From assembly GCF_003293595.1 (NCBI RefSeq), contig NZ_CP022162.1:2983432-3047431 (forward strand): a stretch of 64,000 nt of DNA, read 5' to 3'. This DNA is from Microbacterium sp. PM5. Its GTDB lineage: Bacteria; Actinomycetota; Actinomycetes; Actinomycetales; Microbacteriaceae. The position numbers and the translations under genes were made by a program. A model generated the notes under the pieces. The model saw only the letters and a program-made list of their open reading frames with translations, made no database searches and was not told the origin of the DNA. Of the stretch, positions 45,850 to 54,692 are shown piece after piece. Positions within the stretch are counted from its first letter, which is position 1. Each line of letters begins with the position of its first letter.

Positions 45850-45887
45850 GAGGAGGGGGTGGATGCCGCGGCATCCACCCCCTCCTC
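45850..45887 (+). terminator. perfect 38-bp palindrome terminator after the FKBP gene
   Basis: The 38 bases from 45850 to 45887 are their own exact reverse complement, centred on GGATGCCGCGGCATCC, starting 14 bases after the FKBP stop. It should form a very stable hairpin; no T-run follows. Confidence 0.8.
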
Positions 45888-45992
45888 GTCTCTCCCGGAC
45901 TGTTCCTCGAGAGTTTTTCCATGTGTGGGAATACATACGGATTTCGCGTGTTGACTAGCCGCAGACCGTTTCCCCGACGAAGGATGGCAGAC

Positions 45993-46556
45993 ATGACCGA
46001 GACGACCACGATTCCCGAGATCCCCGGCTACAAGGCAGGCACCTGGGTGCTCGACCCCGCGCACAGCGAGGTCACCTTCAGCCTCCGCCACATGATGATC
46101 TCGAAGGTGCGCGGCGTCTTCGGGCTCAAGAGCGCCACCATCGAGGCTCCGGAGAACCCGCTCGAGGCGAAGGTCAGCGCGACCGTCGACGTCGCCTCGA
46201 TCAACACGAACGACGAGAACCGCGACAACCACCTGCGCAGCGCCGACTTCTTCGATGTGGCGCAGTTCCCGACGATCGAGTTCGTCTCCACCGGTGTTCG
46301 TTACCAGGACGGCGACTTCCTCGTCGATGGCGACCTCACCATGCACGGTGTCACCAAGCCGGTGACTTTCGAGCTCGAGTTCGGCGGCTTCGGAACCGAC
46401 CCCTACGGCAACTACAAGGCCGGCGCCACCGCCACCGGCGTCATCAACCGCGAGGACTTCGGTCTGACGTGGAACGCCGCGCTGGAGACCGGCGGCGTGC
46501 TCGTCGGCAAGGATGTCACGATCACGCTCGACCTGCAGGGTTCGCTTCAGGCCTGA
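45993..46556 (+). CDS. YceI-family polyisoprenoid-binding protein
   Basis: 187-residue lipocalin-like YceI protein: TWVLDPAHSEVTFSLRHMMISKVRGVF at the N-terminus, then DENRDNHLRSADFFDVAQFPTIEF and DGDLTMHGVTKPVTFELEF. The fold binds isoprenoid chains such as quinone-like lipids. No signal peptide, as in many actinobacterial members, so it is probably cytoplasmic. ATG at 45993 is eight bases after GAAGGA; the ATG at 45984 overlaps that ribosome site. Its last 35 bases overlap the 3' end of the convergent EamA gene. Confidence 0.92.
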   Translation: MTETTTIPEIPGYKAGTWVLDPAHSEVTFSLRHMMISKVRGVFGLKSATIEAPENPLEAKVSATVDVASINTNDENRDNHLRSADFFDVAQFPTIEFVSTGVRYQDGDFLVDGDLTMHGVTKPVTFELEFGGFGTDPYGNYKAGATATGVINREDFGLTWNAALETGGVLVGKDVTITLDLQGSLQA

Positions 46557-47541
46557 CCCCCTTCGCCCTACGGCGGTCGTCCCCGCTCACGCGGGACGGC
46601 CGCCGTTGCGGCATCCGTAGTCGGTTCTGCGCGAGCAGGATGCCGAGGAAGACGACCCCGGCGCCGACCGGCTCATGCCAGCCGATGCGTTCACCGAGGA
46701 CGAGAAAGCCCAGCGCCACGCCCACGACCGGCGTGATGTACGTCACGGTCGACGCCGCCGTGGGCCCCCAGGCCCGCAGCGTGTTCTGGTTCCAGATGTA
46801 GGCCACGCCCGTGCCGAGGCAGCCCAGCAGCACCATGCTCGCCACGATCCACGGGTCCAGTCGTACGGGTGTGAGGGCCACTGCCGGCGCCACGAGCGTC
46901 ATGATCACCGCGGCGATCCCGATGTTCACGAACGAGAAGGCGAGAGGGCTCATGCCCGAGTTCGCAAGGAAGCGGCGCATGTACGCGAGGCTGAAGCCGT
47001 AGCACGCGGTCGCGCCGAGAAGGGCGAGCTGGGCGAGCAGGCTCTGCGTGAGGTCGAGGCCGGTCCACGGAGCGATGATCACCACCACCCCGCCGATGCC
47101 GACGGCGATGCCCGCGATCTGCACCGGCTTCAGGCGCTCCACGCGGAACACGAGCGCCGCCATGATCGCGGTCATGATCGGCGTCGTCGCGTTGTAGATG
47201 CTTCCCAAACCCGACGACACGTGCTGCTCGGCCCACGAGAACAGCAGGAACGGCACGACGCAGAAGCTCACCGCGAGCACCGTCATGTGGCCCCACACTC
47301 GGGCGTCCTCGCGGCCCAGGCCGGGCAGTCGGTCGCGACGGACGAGGACGAAGACGCCGAGCGTGGCCGCGCCCAGCACGAGACGCCCCCACGCGACCTG
47401 CGCGGGAGAGATGCCGCCGAGGGCGACCTTCATGAACAGGAAGCTCGATCCCCAGATGATCCCCATGAGGACGAACTGGACGGCGATCGCCGCCGAGGAG
47501 GGCCCCGGGCGAACCGGGGTGGGAGCGGGCGAGCGGGTCAC
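46522..47541 (-). CDS. EamA/DMT-superfamily transporter
   Basis: 339-residue integral membrane protein with two EamA repeats, each of five helices (LMGIIWGSSFLFMKVALG...; LLGATACYGFSLAYMRRFL...). Members export amino acids or metabolites; the substrate is unknown. GTG start at 47541 lies six bases after TAGAGT (minus 47553-47548), so it is leaderless. The C-terminal 40 residues are hydrophilic and basic, and the final 35 bases overlap the YceI gene. Confidence 0.88.
   Translation of the reverse strand: MTRSPAPTPVRPGPSSAAIAVQFVLMGIIWGSSFLFMKVALGGISPAQVAWGRLVLGAATLGVFVLVRRDRLPGLGREDARVWGHMTVLAVSFCVVPFLLFSWAEQHVSSGLGSIYNATTPIMTAIMAALVFRVERLKPVQIAGIAVGIGGVVVIIAPWTGLDLTQSLLAQLALLGATACYGFSLAYMRRFLANSGMSPLAFSFVNIGIAAVIMTLVAPAVALTPVRLDPWIVASMVLLGCLGTGVAYIWNQNTLRAWGPTAASTVTYITPVVGVALGFLVLGERIGWHEPVGAGVVFLGILLAQNRLRMPQRRPSRVSGDDRRRAKGVRPEANPAGRA
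46571..46605 (+). terminator. imperfect hairpin after yceI
   Basis: CGGCGGTCGTCC pairs with GGACGGCCGCCG with one G-U pair, followed by TT. It lies 14 bases past the YceI stop, inside the C-terminal codons of the convergent EamA gene. Confidence 0.6.
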
Positions 47542-47655
47542 GCGCCGACTCTAGCGGCGGCCGCGGACGCCGTCGGCGCCCGCGGTATGCCACGTCCGAA
47601 ACCCGCCGAAGCCTGGCAGGAATCGGTCGCGGCATCGAGCGTCAGGGATCGGGCG

Positions 47656-48954
47656 TCAGGGAACGGGGTTCTCGGCGTCGTAGCTGCGGAACCCCGGGTA
47701 CAGGCGAGCGAGGGTCGCGACGATCGCGATGATCAGGATGCCGCCCACCAGCGGCGGGAACCAGAGCGTGGTGATCGTGGCGAGCGTCCCCGCGTAGAGG
47801 GCTCCGATGCGGGGGCCGCCGGCCACGACGACGATGAAGATTCCCTGCAGCCGTCCCCGCACGACATCCGGCACCGCAGCCTGCAGCATGGTGGAGCGGT
47901 AGATCGCGCTCACGTTGTCGGCGGCGCCGCCGACGGCCAGCGCCACGCAGGCGGCGACGATCATCGCGATGTTCGCATGGTCGGCATCGACTCCATCCGG
48001 GGCGCCGACGCCGACCGCGGCGAGCACCAACGCGAGAGCGAAGGCGCCGATGGCCGCGCCGTACACCTCGACCGCGCGCGCGATGCCTCGTCCATGCCAG
48101 CGATATCCGCCGACGCGCCCGGAGAACAGGCTCGAGAGGAAGGCGCCGGCCGCGATCGCGGCGGTGAGGATGCCGGCCGTGACCGGCCCGCCCCCGAGCA
48201 GCACCATCCCGAGTGCCGGGAACAGTGCGAGCGGCTGCCCGAAGGTCATCGCGACGATGTCCATCACGAACTGCAGGCGGATGTTCGGCGCACGTTTCAG
48301 GAACGCGATCCCGTCCTTGAGCGACTCCAGCCCCGGGCGCACCGTCTCGCCCTCGGGGCGCATGGCGGGCAGCGTCCAGAGCCCGAGGAACAGGCTGAGC
48401 ATGAGGATGACGTCGATCGAGTAGGTCCAGGCGTATCCGGTGGTCGCCACCAGGATCCCCGCCAGTGCGGGACCGGCCATGACCATGATGCCCACCGTGA
48501 CGCCCTGCAGGGCCGCTGCGGAGGGCAGCAGCTCGCGGGGGAGGAGGCGCGGGATGATCGCGGAGCGGCTCGCCATCACGATGGAGTTGGCGGCCGCGTT
48601 GACGACGCTGAGGACGTAGAGCGACCAGACGGCCTCCTGCTGCGTCCAGGCCAGGACGGCCAGCAGCAGCGTGGAGGCGAAGGTGACGGTCGCGGCCGTC
48701 AGAGCCACGGTGCGCCGGTCGAAGGCGTCGGCGAGCATGCCGCCGTAGATGCCCGCGAGCACCATCGGCACCAAACCCGCCACGGCGATCATCGAGACGG
48801 CGAACGTCGACGATGTCAGTGCGTACATGTGCAGCATGACGGCCATGATCGTGAGCTGGCCGCCGAGCCCCGACAGCGTCGAGCCGATCCACAGTCGCGC
48901 GAACGCAGGGCTGTGCCGGAACGGCGTCAGATCGATCAGGTGGCTGCCGCTCAT
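47656..48954 (-). CDS. MFS transporter
   Basis: 432-residue major facilitator with twelve predicted helices in two halves. The start FRHSPAFARLWIGSTLSGLGGQLTIMAVMLHMY and GMLADAFDRRTVAL (loop 2-3 motif) match the enterobactin-exporter/DHA3-like branch. Substrate unknown. ATG at 48954 overlaps the DUF167 stop by four bases, so the pair is one operon. Confidence 0.9.
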   Translation of the reverse strand: MSGSHLIDLTPFRHSPAFARLWIGSTLSGLGGQLTIMAVMLHMYALTSSTFAVSMIAVAGLVPMVLAGIYGGMLADAFDRRTVALTAATVTFASTLLLAVLAWTQQEAVWSLYVLSVVNAAANSIVMASRSAIIPRLLPRELLPSAAALQGVTVGIMVMAGPALAGILVATTGYAWTYSIDVILMLSLFLGLWTLPAMRPEGETVRPGLESLKDGIAFLKRAPNIRLQFVMDIVAMTFGQPLALFPALGMVLLGGGPVTAGILTAAIAAGAFLSSLFSGRVGGYRWHGRGIARAVEVYGAAIGAFALALVLAAVGVGAPDGVDADHANIAMIVAACVALAVGGAADNVSAIYRSTMLQAAVPDVVRGRLQGIFIVVVAGGPRIGALYAGTLATITTLWFPPLVGGILIIAIVATLARLYPGFRSYDAENPVP

Positions 48955-49172
48955 GCGTCCACCTCGACGCGCTTGTGACGCGAGGCGTGTCCGCGGAGGA
49001 TCGTGACGTCGCGCGGCGCCACGCCGAAGTGATCGGCGAGTACGCGCGTCACCGCGTCGTTGGCTGCGCCGTCGACGGCGCGCTCGCGCACGAAGACCGT
49101 GAGGCCCTCGGCATCCTGCTCGACGAGGGGGCCCTTGCGGCTGCCGGGTTTGACGTGGACGGAGAACTGCAC
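48951..49172 (-). CDS. DUF167 (YggU) family protein
   Basis: 73-residue protein MQFSVHVKPGSRKGP... with DGAANDAVTRVLADHFGV and RGHASRHKRVEV, the full DUF167 pattern. Function unknown; the fold is small alpha/beta. GTG start at 49172, six bases after TAGGCT (minus 49184-49179), so leaderless. Coupled to the MFS gene by a four-base overlap. Confidence 0.92.
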   Translation of the reverse strand: MQFSVHVKPGSRKGPLVEQDAEGLTVFVRERAVDGAANDAVTRVLADHFGVAPRDVTILRGHASRHKRVEVDA

Positions 49173-49237
49173 GCCTCGAGCCTAAGAGGATTGGCCCGGG
49201 CCGCGGCGCCGAGTTTCCGGGACGGGCTCGGCGCTGG

Positions 49238-49243
49238 TAGACT
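49238..49243 (+). promoter_or_regulatory. -10 element of rpsO
   Basis: TAGACT 90 bases before the rpsO ATG, giving a leader of about 80 bases. The leader may be the target of S15 autogenous control known in other bacteria; no obvious pseudoknot was traced. Confidence 0.6.
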
Positions 49244-49332
49244 CCTGAGGTTGCCGTTCGATCGGCCGCGGATAAAGAGAGCCCACGCATCAGGCGTCGG
49301 GCGCCGCGCAACGAAGAGGAAGGGGATCACCT

Positions 49333-49602
49333 ATGGCACTGGAAGCAGACGTCAAGAAGGCGATCATCGAAGAGTACGCGACGCACCCCGGTGACACCGG
49401 ATCCCCCGAGGTGCAGGTCGCGATGCTGACGCAGCGCATCAAGGACCTCACCGAGCACCTCAAGGAGCACAAGCACGACCACCACTCGCGTCGTGGCCTG
49501 TTCCTGCTCGTCGGTCAGCGTCGTCGCCTGCTGGGTTACCTGCAGGACATCGACATCAACCGTTACCGCTCGCTCATCGAGCGTCTCGGTCTGCGCCGCT
49601 AA
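49333..49602 (+). CDS. rpsO: 30S ribosomal protein S15
   Basis: 89-residue S15 with [26 protein letters not shown] and [25 protein letters not shown], which bind 16S rRNA in the central domain. ATG at 49333 follows GAAGAGGAAGG. In most bacteria pnp follows directly; here about 13 kb separates them. Confidence 0.98.
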   Translation: MALEADVKKAIIEEYATHPGDTGSPEVQVAMLTQRIKDLTEHLKEHKHDHHSRRGLFLLVGQRRRLLGYLQDIDINRYRSLIERLGLRR

Positions 49603-49641
49603 GGCTTCGCGCCCAGCGTTCAATCGCGCAAAACATTCTTG

Positions 49642-49672
49642 GAGAGCCTCCCCACGGTGTGGGGAGGCTCTC
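49642..49672 (+). terminator. strong hairpin terminator after rpsO
   Basis: GAGAGCCTCCCCAC (49642-49655), loop GGT, GTGGGGAGGCTCTC (49659-49672): 14 perfect pairs, 40 bases after the stop. It cuts rpsO transcription off from what follows. Confidence 0.85.
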
Positions 49673-49715
49673 GTCATTCCACGGCATCGTGAGGCGCTGA
49701 CGCCCGGCGCCGGCG

Positions 49716-50726
49716 TCAGGCGCGGGCGGCGAGCAGGTCGGCGTGCCAGCGCTCGGCGACGTCGGGATGCGCGCGCAGGCGCGACTTGAGGGCGTTCTCG
49801 CCGTAGAGGCCGTGAATCGGGTTCGTCGGGTCCTGCGTCACCCCGCGCGCCTGCGCGGCCATCTCCAGCGGCAGTTCGATGAGCGGCAGCCGCGCATCGA
49901 GGGCGGGGTTGAAGAAGAAGGGCACCGAGATGCGATCGTCCGGATGCCGCGGCGAGACGACTCGGTGATTGGTGGCGATGAGATAGCCGCCGGTCGCGTA
50001 CTCGAGCATCTCGCCGATGTTCACGACGAATGCTCCCGGCACGGGCGGCGCGTCGACCCATTCGCCGTCGCGCTCGACCTGGAGCCCACCCTTGCCGGGC
50101 TCGACCCACAGCAGCGTGACGACGCCAGAGTCCTTGTGCGCACCCACGCCCTGCGCGGGCTCGGGGGAGGCCGAGCCGGGGTAGCGCACGATCTTCAGCA
50201 GCGTCGAGGGATCTCCGAAGTGGTCGTCGAAGTATCCTTCGGAGGCGCCGAGGGCGAGCGCCCACGCGCGCAGCAGCTTTCGCGCGACGCCGGTGAGGTG
50301 CTCCTGCCACAGCGCGGCGACCTCGCGCAGTTCTGGCTGAGCCGCCGGCCAGAGGTTCGGGCCGATCAGTCGCGCGAAGTCGGGAGCGGCGGGGTCCGTG
50401 ACCGCCTCCCGTTCTGGCCCGATGTCGATCTGCTCGCGCCAGTCGACCTTTCCCTGGGTGCGTTCCCCGCCCACCCGCGTGTACCCGCGGAAGTGCGCGC
50501 TCGTCACGTTCTCGATCGCGAGCTTGTCGGCCTCCGGCAAGGCGAAGAAGTCCCGCGCTGCGCGATGCAGGCGCTGTTCCAGCTCGGGGGTGACGCCGGT
50601 GCCGGTGAGATAGAAGAACCCGACGTCGTGCGTCGCCGATCGCAGCTCGTCGCGGAAGCGCGCTGCCGCCGCCGGCCCCGCGTCCAGCAGCGAGAGGTCG
50701 AGCACGGGGAGAGTGGGATCGCTCAT
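49716..50726 (-). CDS. isopenicillin-N-synthase-like 2OG-Fe(II) oxygenase
   Basis: 336-residue non-heme iron dioxygenase. The DIOX_N region (PVLDLSLLDAGPAAAARFRDELRSATHDVGFFYLTG) is followed by the double-stranded beta-helix with iron ligands H197, D199 (GAHKDSG) and H254 (ATNHRVVSP), and the 2-oxoglutarate-binding R265-x-S267 (RISVPFF). The family hydroxylates or desaturates small molecules, including plant hormones and amino acids; substrate unknown. TACCCT (minus 50738-50733) sits six bases before the ATG at 50726: leaderless. Confidence 0.91.
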   Translation of the reverse strand: MSDPTLPVLDLSLLDAGPAAAARFRDELRSATHDVGFFYLTGTGVTPELEQRLHRAARDFFALPEADKLAIENVTSAHFRGYTRVGGERTQGKVDWREQIDIGPEREAVTDPAAPDFARLIGPNLWPAAQPELREVAALWQEHLTGVARKLLRAWALALGASEGYFDDHFGDPSTLLKIVRYPGSASPEPAQGVGAHKDSGVVTLLWVEPGKGGLQVERDGEWVDAPPVPGAFVVNIGEMLEYATGGYLIATNHRVVSPRHPDDRISVPFFFNPALDARLPLIELPLEMAAQARGVTQDPTNPIHGLYGENALKSRLRAHPDVAERWHADLLAARA

Positions 50727-50881
50727 GAGGCGAGGGTAGGCGTCCTGGTGCCGGCGCCGGCGGCATGTTGCGTCCGGTTACCGGTATGCGGGTCGGGAAT
50801 AACCTGGACACCGCGGTGTTGTACGAGATACATTCACTTGCATGGAATGGATGCCGAGGCATCCGGAAGGCGAAGGACACC

Positions 50882-52099
50882 GTGAACGAGAAGAGCCCGC
50901 AGATGCAGTTCGGCATCTTCACCGTCAGCGACATCACGCAGGACCCCACCACGGGCCACACGCCGAGCGAGGCCGAGCGCATCCGCGCCACCGTGGAGAT
51001 CGCGAGGCACGCCGAAGAGGTGGGCCTGGACGTCTTCGCGCTCGGCGAGCACCACAACCCGCCGTTCTGGTCGTCGTCGCCCACGACGACGCTGGCGTAC
51101 ATCGCCGCCCAGACCGAGCGGCTCATCGTCTCGACCTCGACGACGCTGATCACCACGAATGACCCCGTGAAGATCGCCGAGGACTACGCGATGCTGCAGC
51201 ACCTCTCCGGTGGCCGCATGGACCTCATGCTCGGCCGCGGCAACACGGGGCCCGTCTACCCCTGGTTCGGCAAGGACATCCGTCAGGGCCTTCCGCTGTC
51301 GATCGAGAACTACGCGCTGCTGCACAAGCTGTGGCGTGAGGACGTCGTGGACTGGGAGGGCAAGTTCCGTACCTCGCTGCAGGGCTTCACCGCGACCCCG
51401 CGGCCCCTCGACGGCGTCGCGCCCTTCGTCTGGCACGGCTCGATCCGCACGCCCGAGATCGCGGAGCAGGCCGCGTATTACGGCGACGGCTTCTTTGCGA
51501 ACAACATCTTCTGGCCGGCCGAGCACTACCAGCGCCTCATCGGTCTCTACCGCCAGCGCTGGGAGCACTACGGCCACGGCGCACCGGAGACGGCGATCGT
51601 GGGCCTGGGCGGCCAGGCGTTCATGGCGAAGAACTCGCAGGATGCCGTGAACCAGTTCCGTCCGTACTTCGACAACGCCCCGGTGTACGGCCACGGCCCG
51701 TCGATGGAGGACTTCACCGAGATGACGCCGCTGACCGTCGGCTCGCCGCAGCAGGTCATCGACCGCTACGCGGGGATGCGCGACATCTTCGGCGACTACC
51801 AGCGCCAGCTGTTCCTCATGGATCACGCCGGCCTGCCGCTGAAGACGGTGCTGGAGCAGCTCGACTTCCTCGGCGGCGAGGTCGTGCCGGTGCTGCGCAA
51901 GGAGTTCGCGAAGGACCGTCCCGAGAACGTGCCGGACGCCCCGACGCACGCCTCTCTGGTCCGCGCCGCCTACGGCGACGGACCCTCACGCCAGGCGACG
52001 CCGCGCGCCAACCGCGGTGACAACCTGAGCGGGCCCTCGCCCTACCAGGACGCCCCCGCCCCCGCCGGTGCCGCGTTCGGAGTGGGGGCGACCCGATGA
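50882..52099 (+). CDS. luciferase-like FMN-dependent monooxygenase (CE1758 family)
   Basis: 405-residue flavin monooxygenase with the bacterial-luciferase TIM barrel: MQFGIFTVSDITQDPTTGHTPSEAERI, ALGEHHNPPFWSSSPTTTLAYIA, HLSGGRMDLMLGRGNTGPVY. Length and pairing with the next gene fit the CE1758 group of Corynebacterium and relatives, always found as a duo with a flavin reductase. GTG at 50882 has GAAGGA six bases upstream and is preferred to the internal ATG of MQFGIF. The last 40 residues are a disordered, Pro/Ala-rich tail. Substrate unknown. Confidence 0.9.
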   Translation: MNEKSPQMQFGIFTVSDITQDPTTGHTPSEAERIRATVEIARHAEEVGLDVFALGEHHNPPFWSSSPTTTLAYIAAQTERLIVSTSTTLITTNDPVKIAEDYAMLQHLSGGRMDLMLGRGNTGPVYPWFGKDIRQGLPLSIENYALLHKLWREDVVDWEGKFRTSLQGFTATPRPLDGVAPFVWHGSIRTPEIAEQAAYYGDGFFANNIFWPAEHYQRLIGLYRQRWEHYGHGAPETAIVGLGGQAFMAKNSQDAVNQFRPYFDNAPVYGHGPSMEDFTEMTPLTVGSPQQVIDRYAGMRDIFGDYQRQLFLMDHAGLPLKTVLEQLDFLGGEVVPVLRKEFAKDRPENVPDAPTHASLVRAAYGDGPSRQATPRANRGDNLSGPSPYQDAPAPAGAAFGVGATR

Positions 52100-52758
52100 G
52101 CGCGCGTCGCATCGCCGTGGTCTCGGCCGGCCTGTCGAATCCCTCGTCCACGCGCATGCTCGCCGACCGCCTGGCGGCGGCGACGGTCGCGGCGCTGGCT
52201 GAGCTGACGGGTCCTGACGGCGCGCCCATCCAGGCCACCGTCGACACGATCGAACTGCGCGATCTCGCACACGACATCACGAACAACCTCCTGACCGGCT
52301 TCGCTCCACCCGCGCTGGAGTCGGCCATCAACACGGTCGTGTCGGCTGACGCCCTCATCGTGGTCACCCCGATCTTCTCCACGAGCTACTCGGGGCTGTT
52401 CAAGTCGTTCATCGACGTGCTCGACCCCGACGCGCTCACGGGCAAGCCCGTGCTGATCGGCGCCAACGCCGGCACGGCGCGTCATTCGCTCGCGATCGAC
52501 TACGCCATCCGCCCGCTGTTCGCCTACCTGCACGCCGAAGCCGTCTCGACGGGTGTGTTCGCGGCATCCAGCGACTGGGGCGCCGCAGCCGATCAGGTCG
52601 CGCCGCTGAGCTCGCGCGTCGAGCGCGGTGCCCGCGAACTGGCCGAGGCCGTCGCGCGCCGTCAGCCCGCCGGCAGCGACGACCCGTTCGACCCCGCGAA
52701 CTACCTCGGAGAGGGACGTTCCTTCGGTCACCTGCTCGGCGGTCTCGCCGGGGAGTGA
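52096..52758 (+). CDS. NADPH-dependent FMN reductase (CE1759 family)
   Basis: 220-residue flavodoxin-fold reductase (RRIAVVSAGLSNPSSTRMLADRL, TPIFSTSYSGLFKSFIDVLDPDAL) supplying reduced FMN to the monooxygenase encoded just before; the two genes overlap by four bases (ATGA). The tight coupling implies a two-component oxygenase. Confidence 0.92.
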   Translation: MSARRIAVVSAGLSNPSSTRMLADRLAAATVAALAELTGPDGAPIQATVDTIELRDLAHDITNNLLTGFAPPALESAINTVVSADALIVVTPIFSTSYSGLFKSFIDVLDPDALTGKPVLIGANAGTARHSLAIDYAIRPLFAYLHAEAVSTGVFAASSDWGAAADQVAPLSSRVERGARELAEAVARRQPAGSDDPFDPANYLGEGRSFGHLLGGLAGE

Positions 52759-52769
52759 CTCCTGACGAC

Positions 52770-52801
52770 GCCCCCGATCACGCTCCGGCGCGGTCGGGGG
52801 C
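52770..52801. terminator. hairpin between convergent genes
   Basis: GCCCCCGA (52770-52777) pairs with TCGGGGGC (52794-52801), 12 bases after the FMN-reductase stop and 10 bases before the GH15 gene's stop, so it can serve both. Confidence 0.65.
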
Positions 52802-52810
52802 ATCGCCGTC

Positions 52811-54640
52811 TCAGCCGGCTGCGGCCTCGGCGCGGGCGAGGGCGGATGCCGCGCGCACGAGAGCCAGGTGCGAGAGCGCTTGCGGGGTGTTGCCGGCCTG
52901 CCGCTTCTCGGCCACGTCGTACTCCTCGGACAGCAGGCCGACATCGTTCGCGCGGGCACAGGCGCGGTCCATGAGCGCCCGCGCGTCGGCGAGACGGCCG
53001 CTCGCCGCGTACTGCTCGACGAGCCAGAACGAACACGCCAGGAACGGGTTCTCCGTGCCTTCCAGCCCGTCCACCCCCGACTCGGTGCGATAGCGCAGCA
53101 CGAGGCCGTCGACCATGAGGGTGCGCTCGATCTCGGCCACGGTGGCCAGCATGCGCGGGTCGTCCGCGGCGCAGAATCCGACCGTCGGAAGCAACAGCAG
53201 CGAGGCATCGACCGCGTCCGTCGCGGTGTGCTGCACGAAATGGCCTCGTGGGGAGACTCCGTGAGCGTCGATGTCGGCGCGCACCCGGTCGCGCAGCTGC
53301 TCCCAGTGCGCGTCGGGGCCGTGCAGACCGTGTTCGCGCACCGAGCGCACGCCGCGATCGAATGCCGCCCACACCATGGCCCGGGAGTGCACGAAAACCT
53401 GCGGCGCACCGCGGATCTCCCAGATGCCCTGATCGGGTTCGTCGATGCGCTCCTCGGCACGGCGCAGCAGCGCGCGCTCCAGCGGCCACGAGATCGCCGA
53501 CTGCTCGATGCCGGCCGCACGCGCGGCGAACAGGCACGTCATGACCTCACCGGTCACGTCGGCCTGGTACTGCTGCGCCGCGCCGTTGCCGATCCGCACG
53601 GGCGCGGCACCCCCGTAACCGGGCAGGTCGCCGAGCTCCCGTTCGATGAGGTCGCGCTCGCCGGCGATGCCGTAGACGATCTGCAGGTCGGCCGGGTCGC
53701 CCGCGATCGCCCGCAGCAGCCAGCGCTGCCAGTGCGCCACGACGTGCGCGAAGCCCTGGCCGAGCAGCACCTCGATCGTCAGCGAAGCGTCTCGCAACCA
53801 GACGAAGCGGTAGTCCCAGTTGCGCTCGCCGCCGAACTGTTCGGGCAGCGACGTGGTGGGTGCGGCGATGATGCCGCCCGTGTCGCGGTGCGTGAGCGCG
53901 CGCAAGGTCAACAGCGAACGCACGACGACGTCGCGGTGCGGCCCGTGCACGTCGATGCGTTCGGCCCACGCGCTCCACCATTCGCGCGTGCACTGCAGGG
54001 CATCCTCGACGTCGAGCGGGGCGGGAACAGGGCGGTGCGAGGCATGCCAGGTGAGCGTGAGGTCGCGGTGCTCGCCGGCGGCGACGCTCAGCGTGCCGCG
54101 GTGCACGTGGTCGGTGGCCGTCAACGGTGCACCGCGCAGGGCCACGGCATCCGGTCCGGCGATCGCCGTCACCTCGGGGGCGTCGGCCGTCCCGGTCTGG
54201 CGCACCCACGGCAGCGCGCGGGCGTAGTCGAAGCGCAGCCGCACCTGCTGCTCGAACGCGACGCGGCCGCTGATGCCGACGACGCGGCGCACCAGGTCGA
54301 CGCGGTGCACGACGTCGAGATGCCGGGGATCGACGGGCAGACAATCGTGCACCTCGGCCACGCCGTCCGCGCTCTCCCAGCGCGTGATGAGGGTGAAGGT
54401 GTCGCCGTCGTAGTGCCGTGTCGCCCGCGCGTCGGGATCGGCGGGCCGCAGCGCCCATCGTCCCTGATGGTCGTCGCCGAGGAGGGCGGCGAACACGGAT
54501 GCCGAATCGAACCGCGGCAGGCACAGCCAGTCGATCGATCCGTCGCGCGAGACCAGCGCCGCCGTGCGGCAGCTGCTCAGGAGCGCGTAATCCTCGATGG
54601 GCGTGGGGGAAGAGATCCGGCCCGCGTATGCATCTGCCAC
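52811..54640 (-). CDS. GH15 glucoamylase/trehalase-like glycoside hydrolase
   Basis: 609-residue cytoplasmic GH15 protein. The N-terminal beta-sandwich (about 1-230, SSPTPIEDYALLSSCRTAALVSRDGSIDWLCLPRFDS) precedes the (alpha/alpha)6 barrel with GGERNWDYRFVWLRDAS and, near the end, LLSEEYDV holding the probable general-base glutamate. Actinobacterial GH15 members include trehalases and maltooligosaccharide hydrolases. No signal peptide, so it acts on internal alpha-glucans. GTG start at 54640 (MADAYAGR). Divergent by 52 bases from a G6PDH-like gene, suggesting shared control of glucose released inside the cell. Confidence 0.91.
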   Translation of the reverse strand: MADAYAGRISSPTPIEDYALLSSCRTAALVSRDGSIDWLCLPRFDSASVFAALLGDDHQGRWALRPADPDARATRHYDGDTFTLITRWESADGVAEVHDCLPVDPRHLDVVHRVDLVRRVVGISGRVAFEQQVRLRFDYARALPWVRQTGTADAPEVTAIAGPDAVALRGAPLTATDHVHRGTLSVAAGEHRDLTLTWHASHRPVPAPLDVEDALQCTREWWSAWAERIDVHGPHRDVVVRSLLTLRALTHRDTGGIIAAPTTSLPEQFGGERNWDYRFVWLRDASLTIEVLLGQGFAHVVAHWQRWLLRAIAGDPADLQIVYGIAGERDLIERELGDLPGYGGAAPVRIGNGAAQQYQADVTGEVMTCLFAARAAGIEQSAISWPLERALLRRAEERIDEPDQGIWEIRGAPQVFVHSRAMVWAAFDRGVRSVREHGLHGPDAHWEQLRDRVRADIDAHGVSPRGHFVQHTATDAVDASLLLLPTVGFCAADDPRMLATVAEIERTLMVDGLVLRYRTESGVDGLEGTENPFLACSFWLVEQYAASGRLADARALMDRACARANDVGLLSEEYDVAEKRQAGNTPQALSHLALVRAASALARAEAAAG

Positions 54641-54692
54641 GGAATGATTCTGCCCCCTCGCCGCCCCGCACCGGGCGACATAGGGTGTGCAC

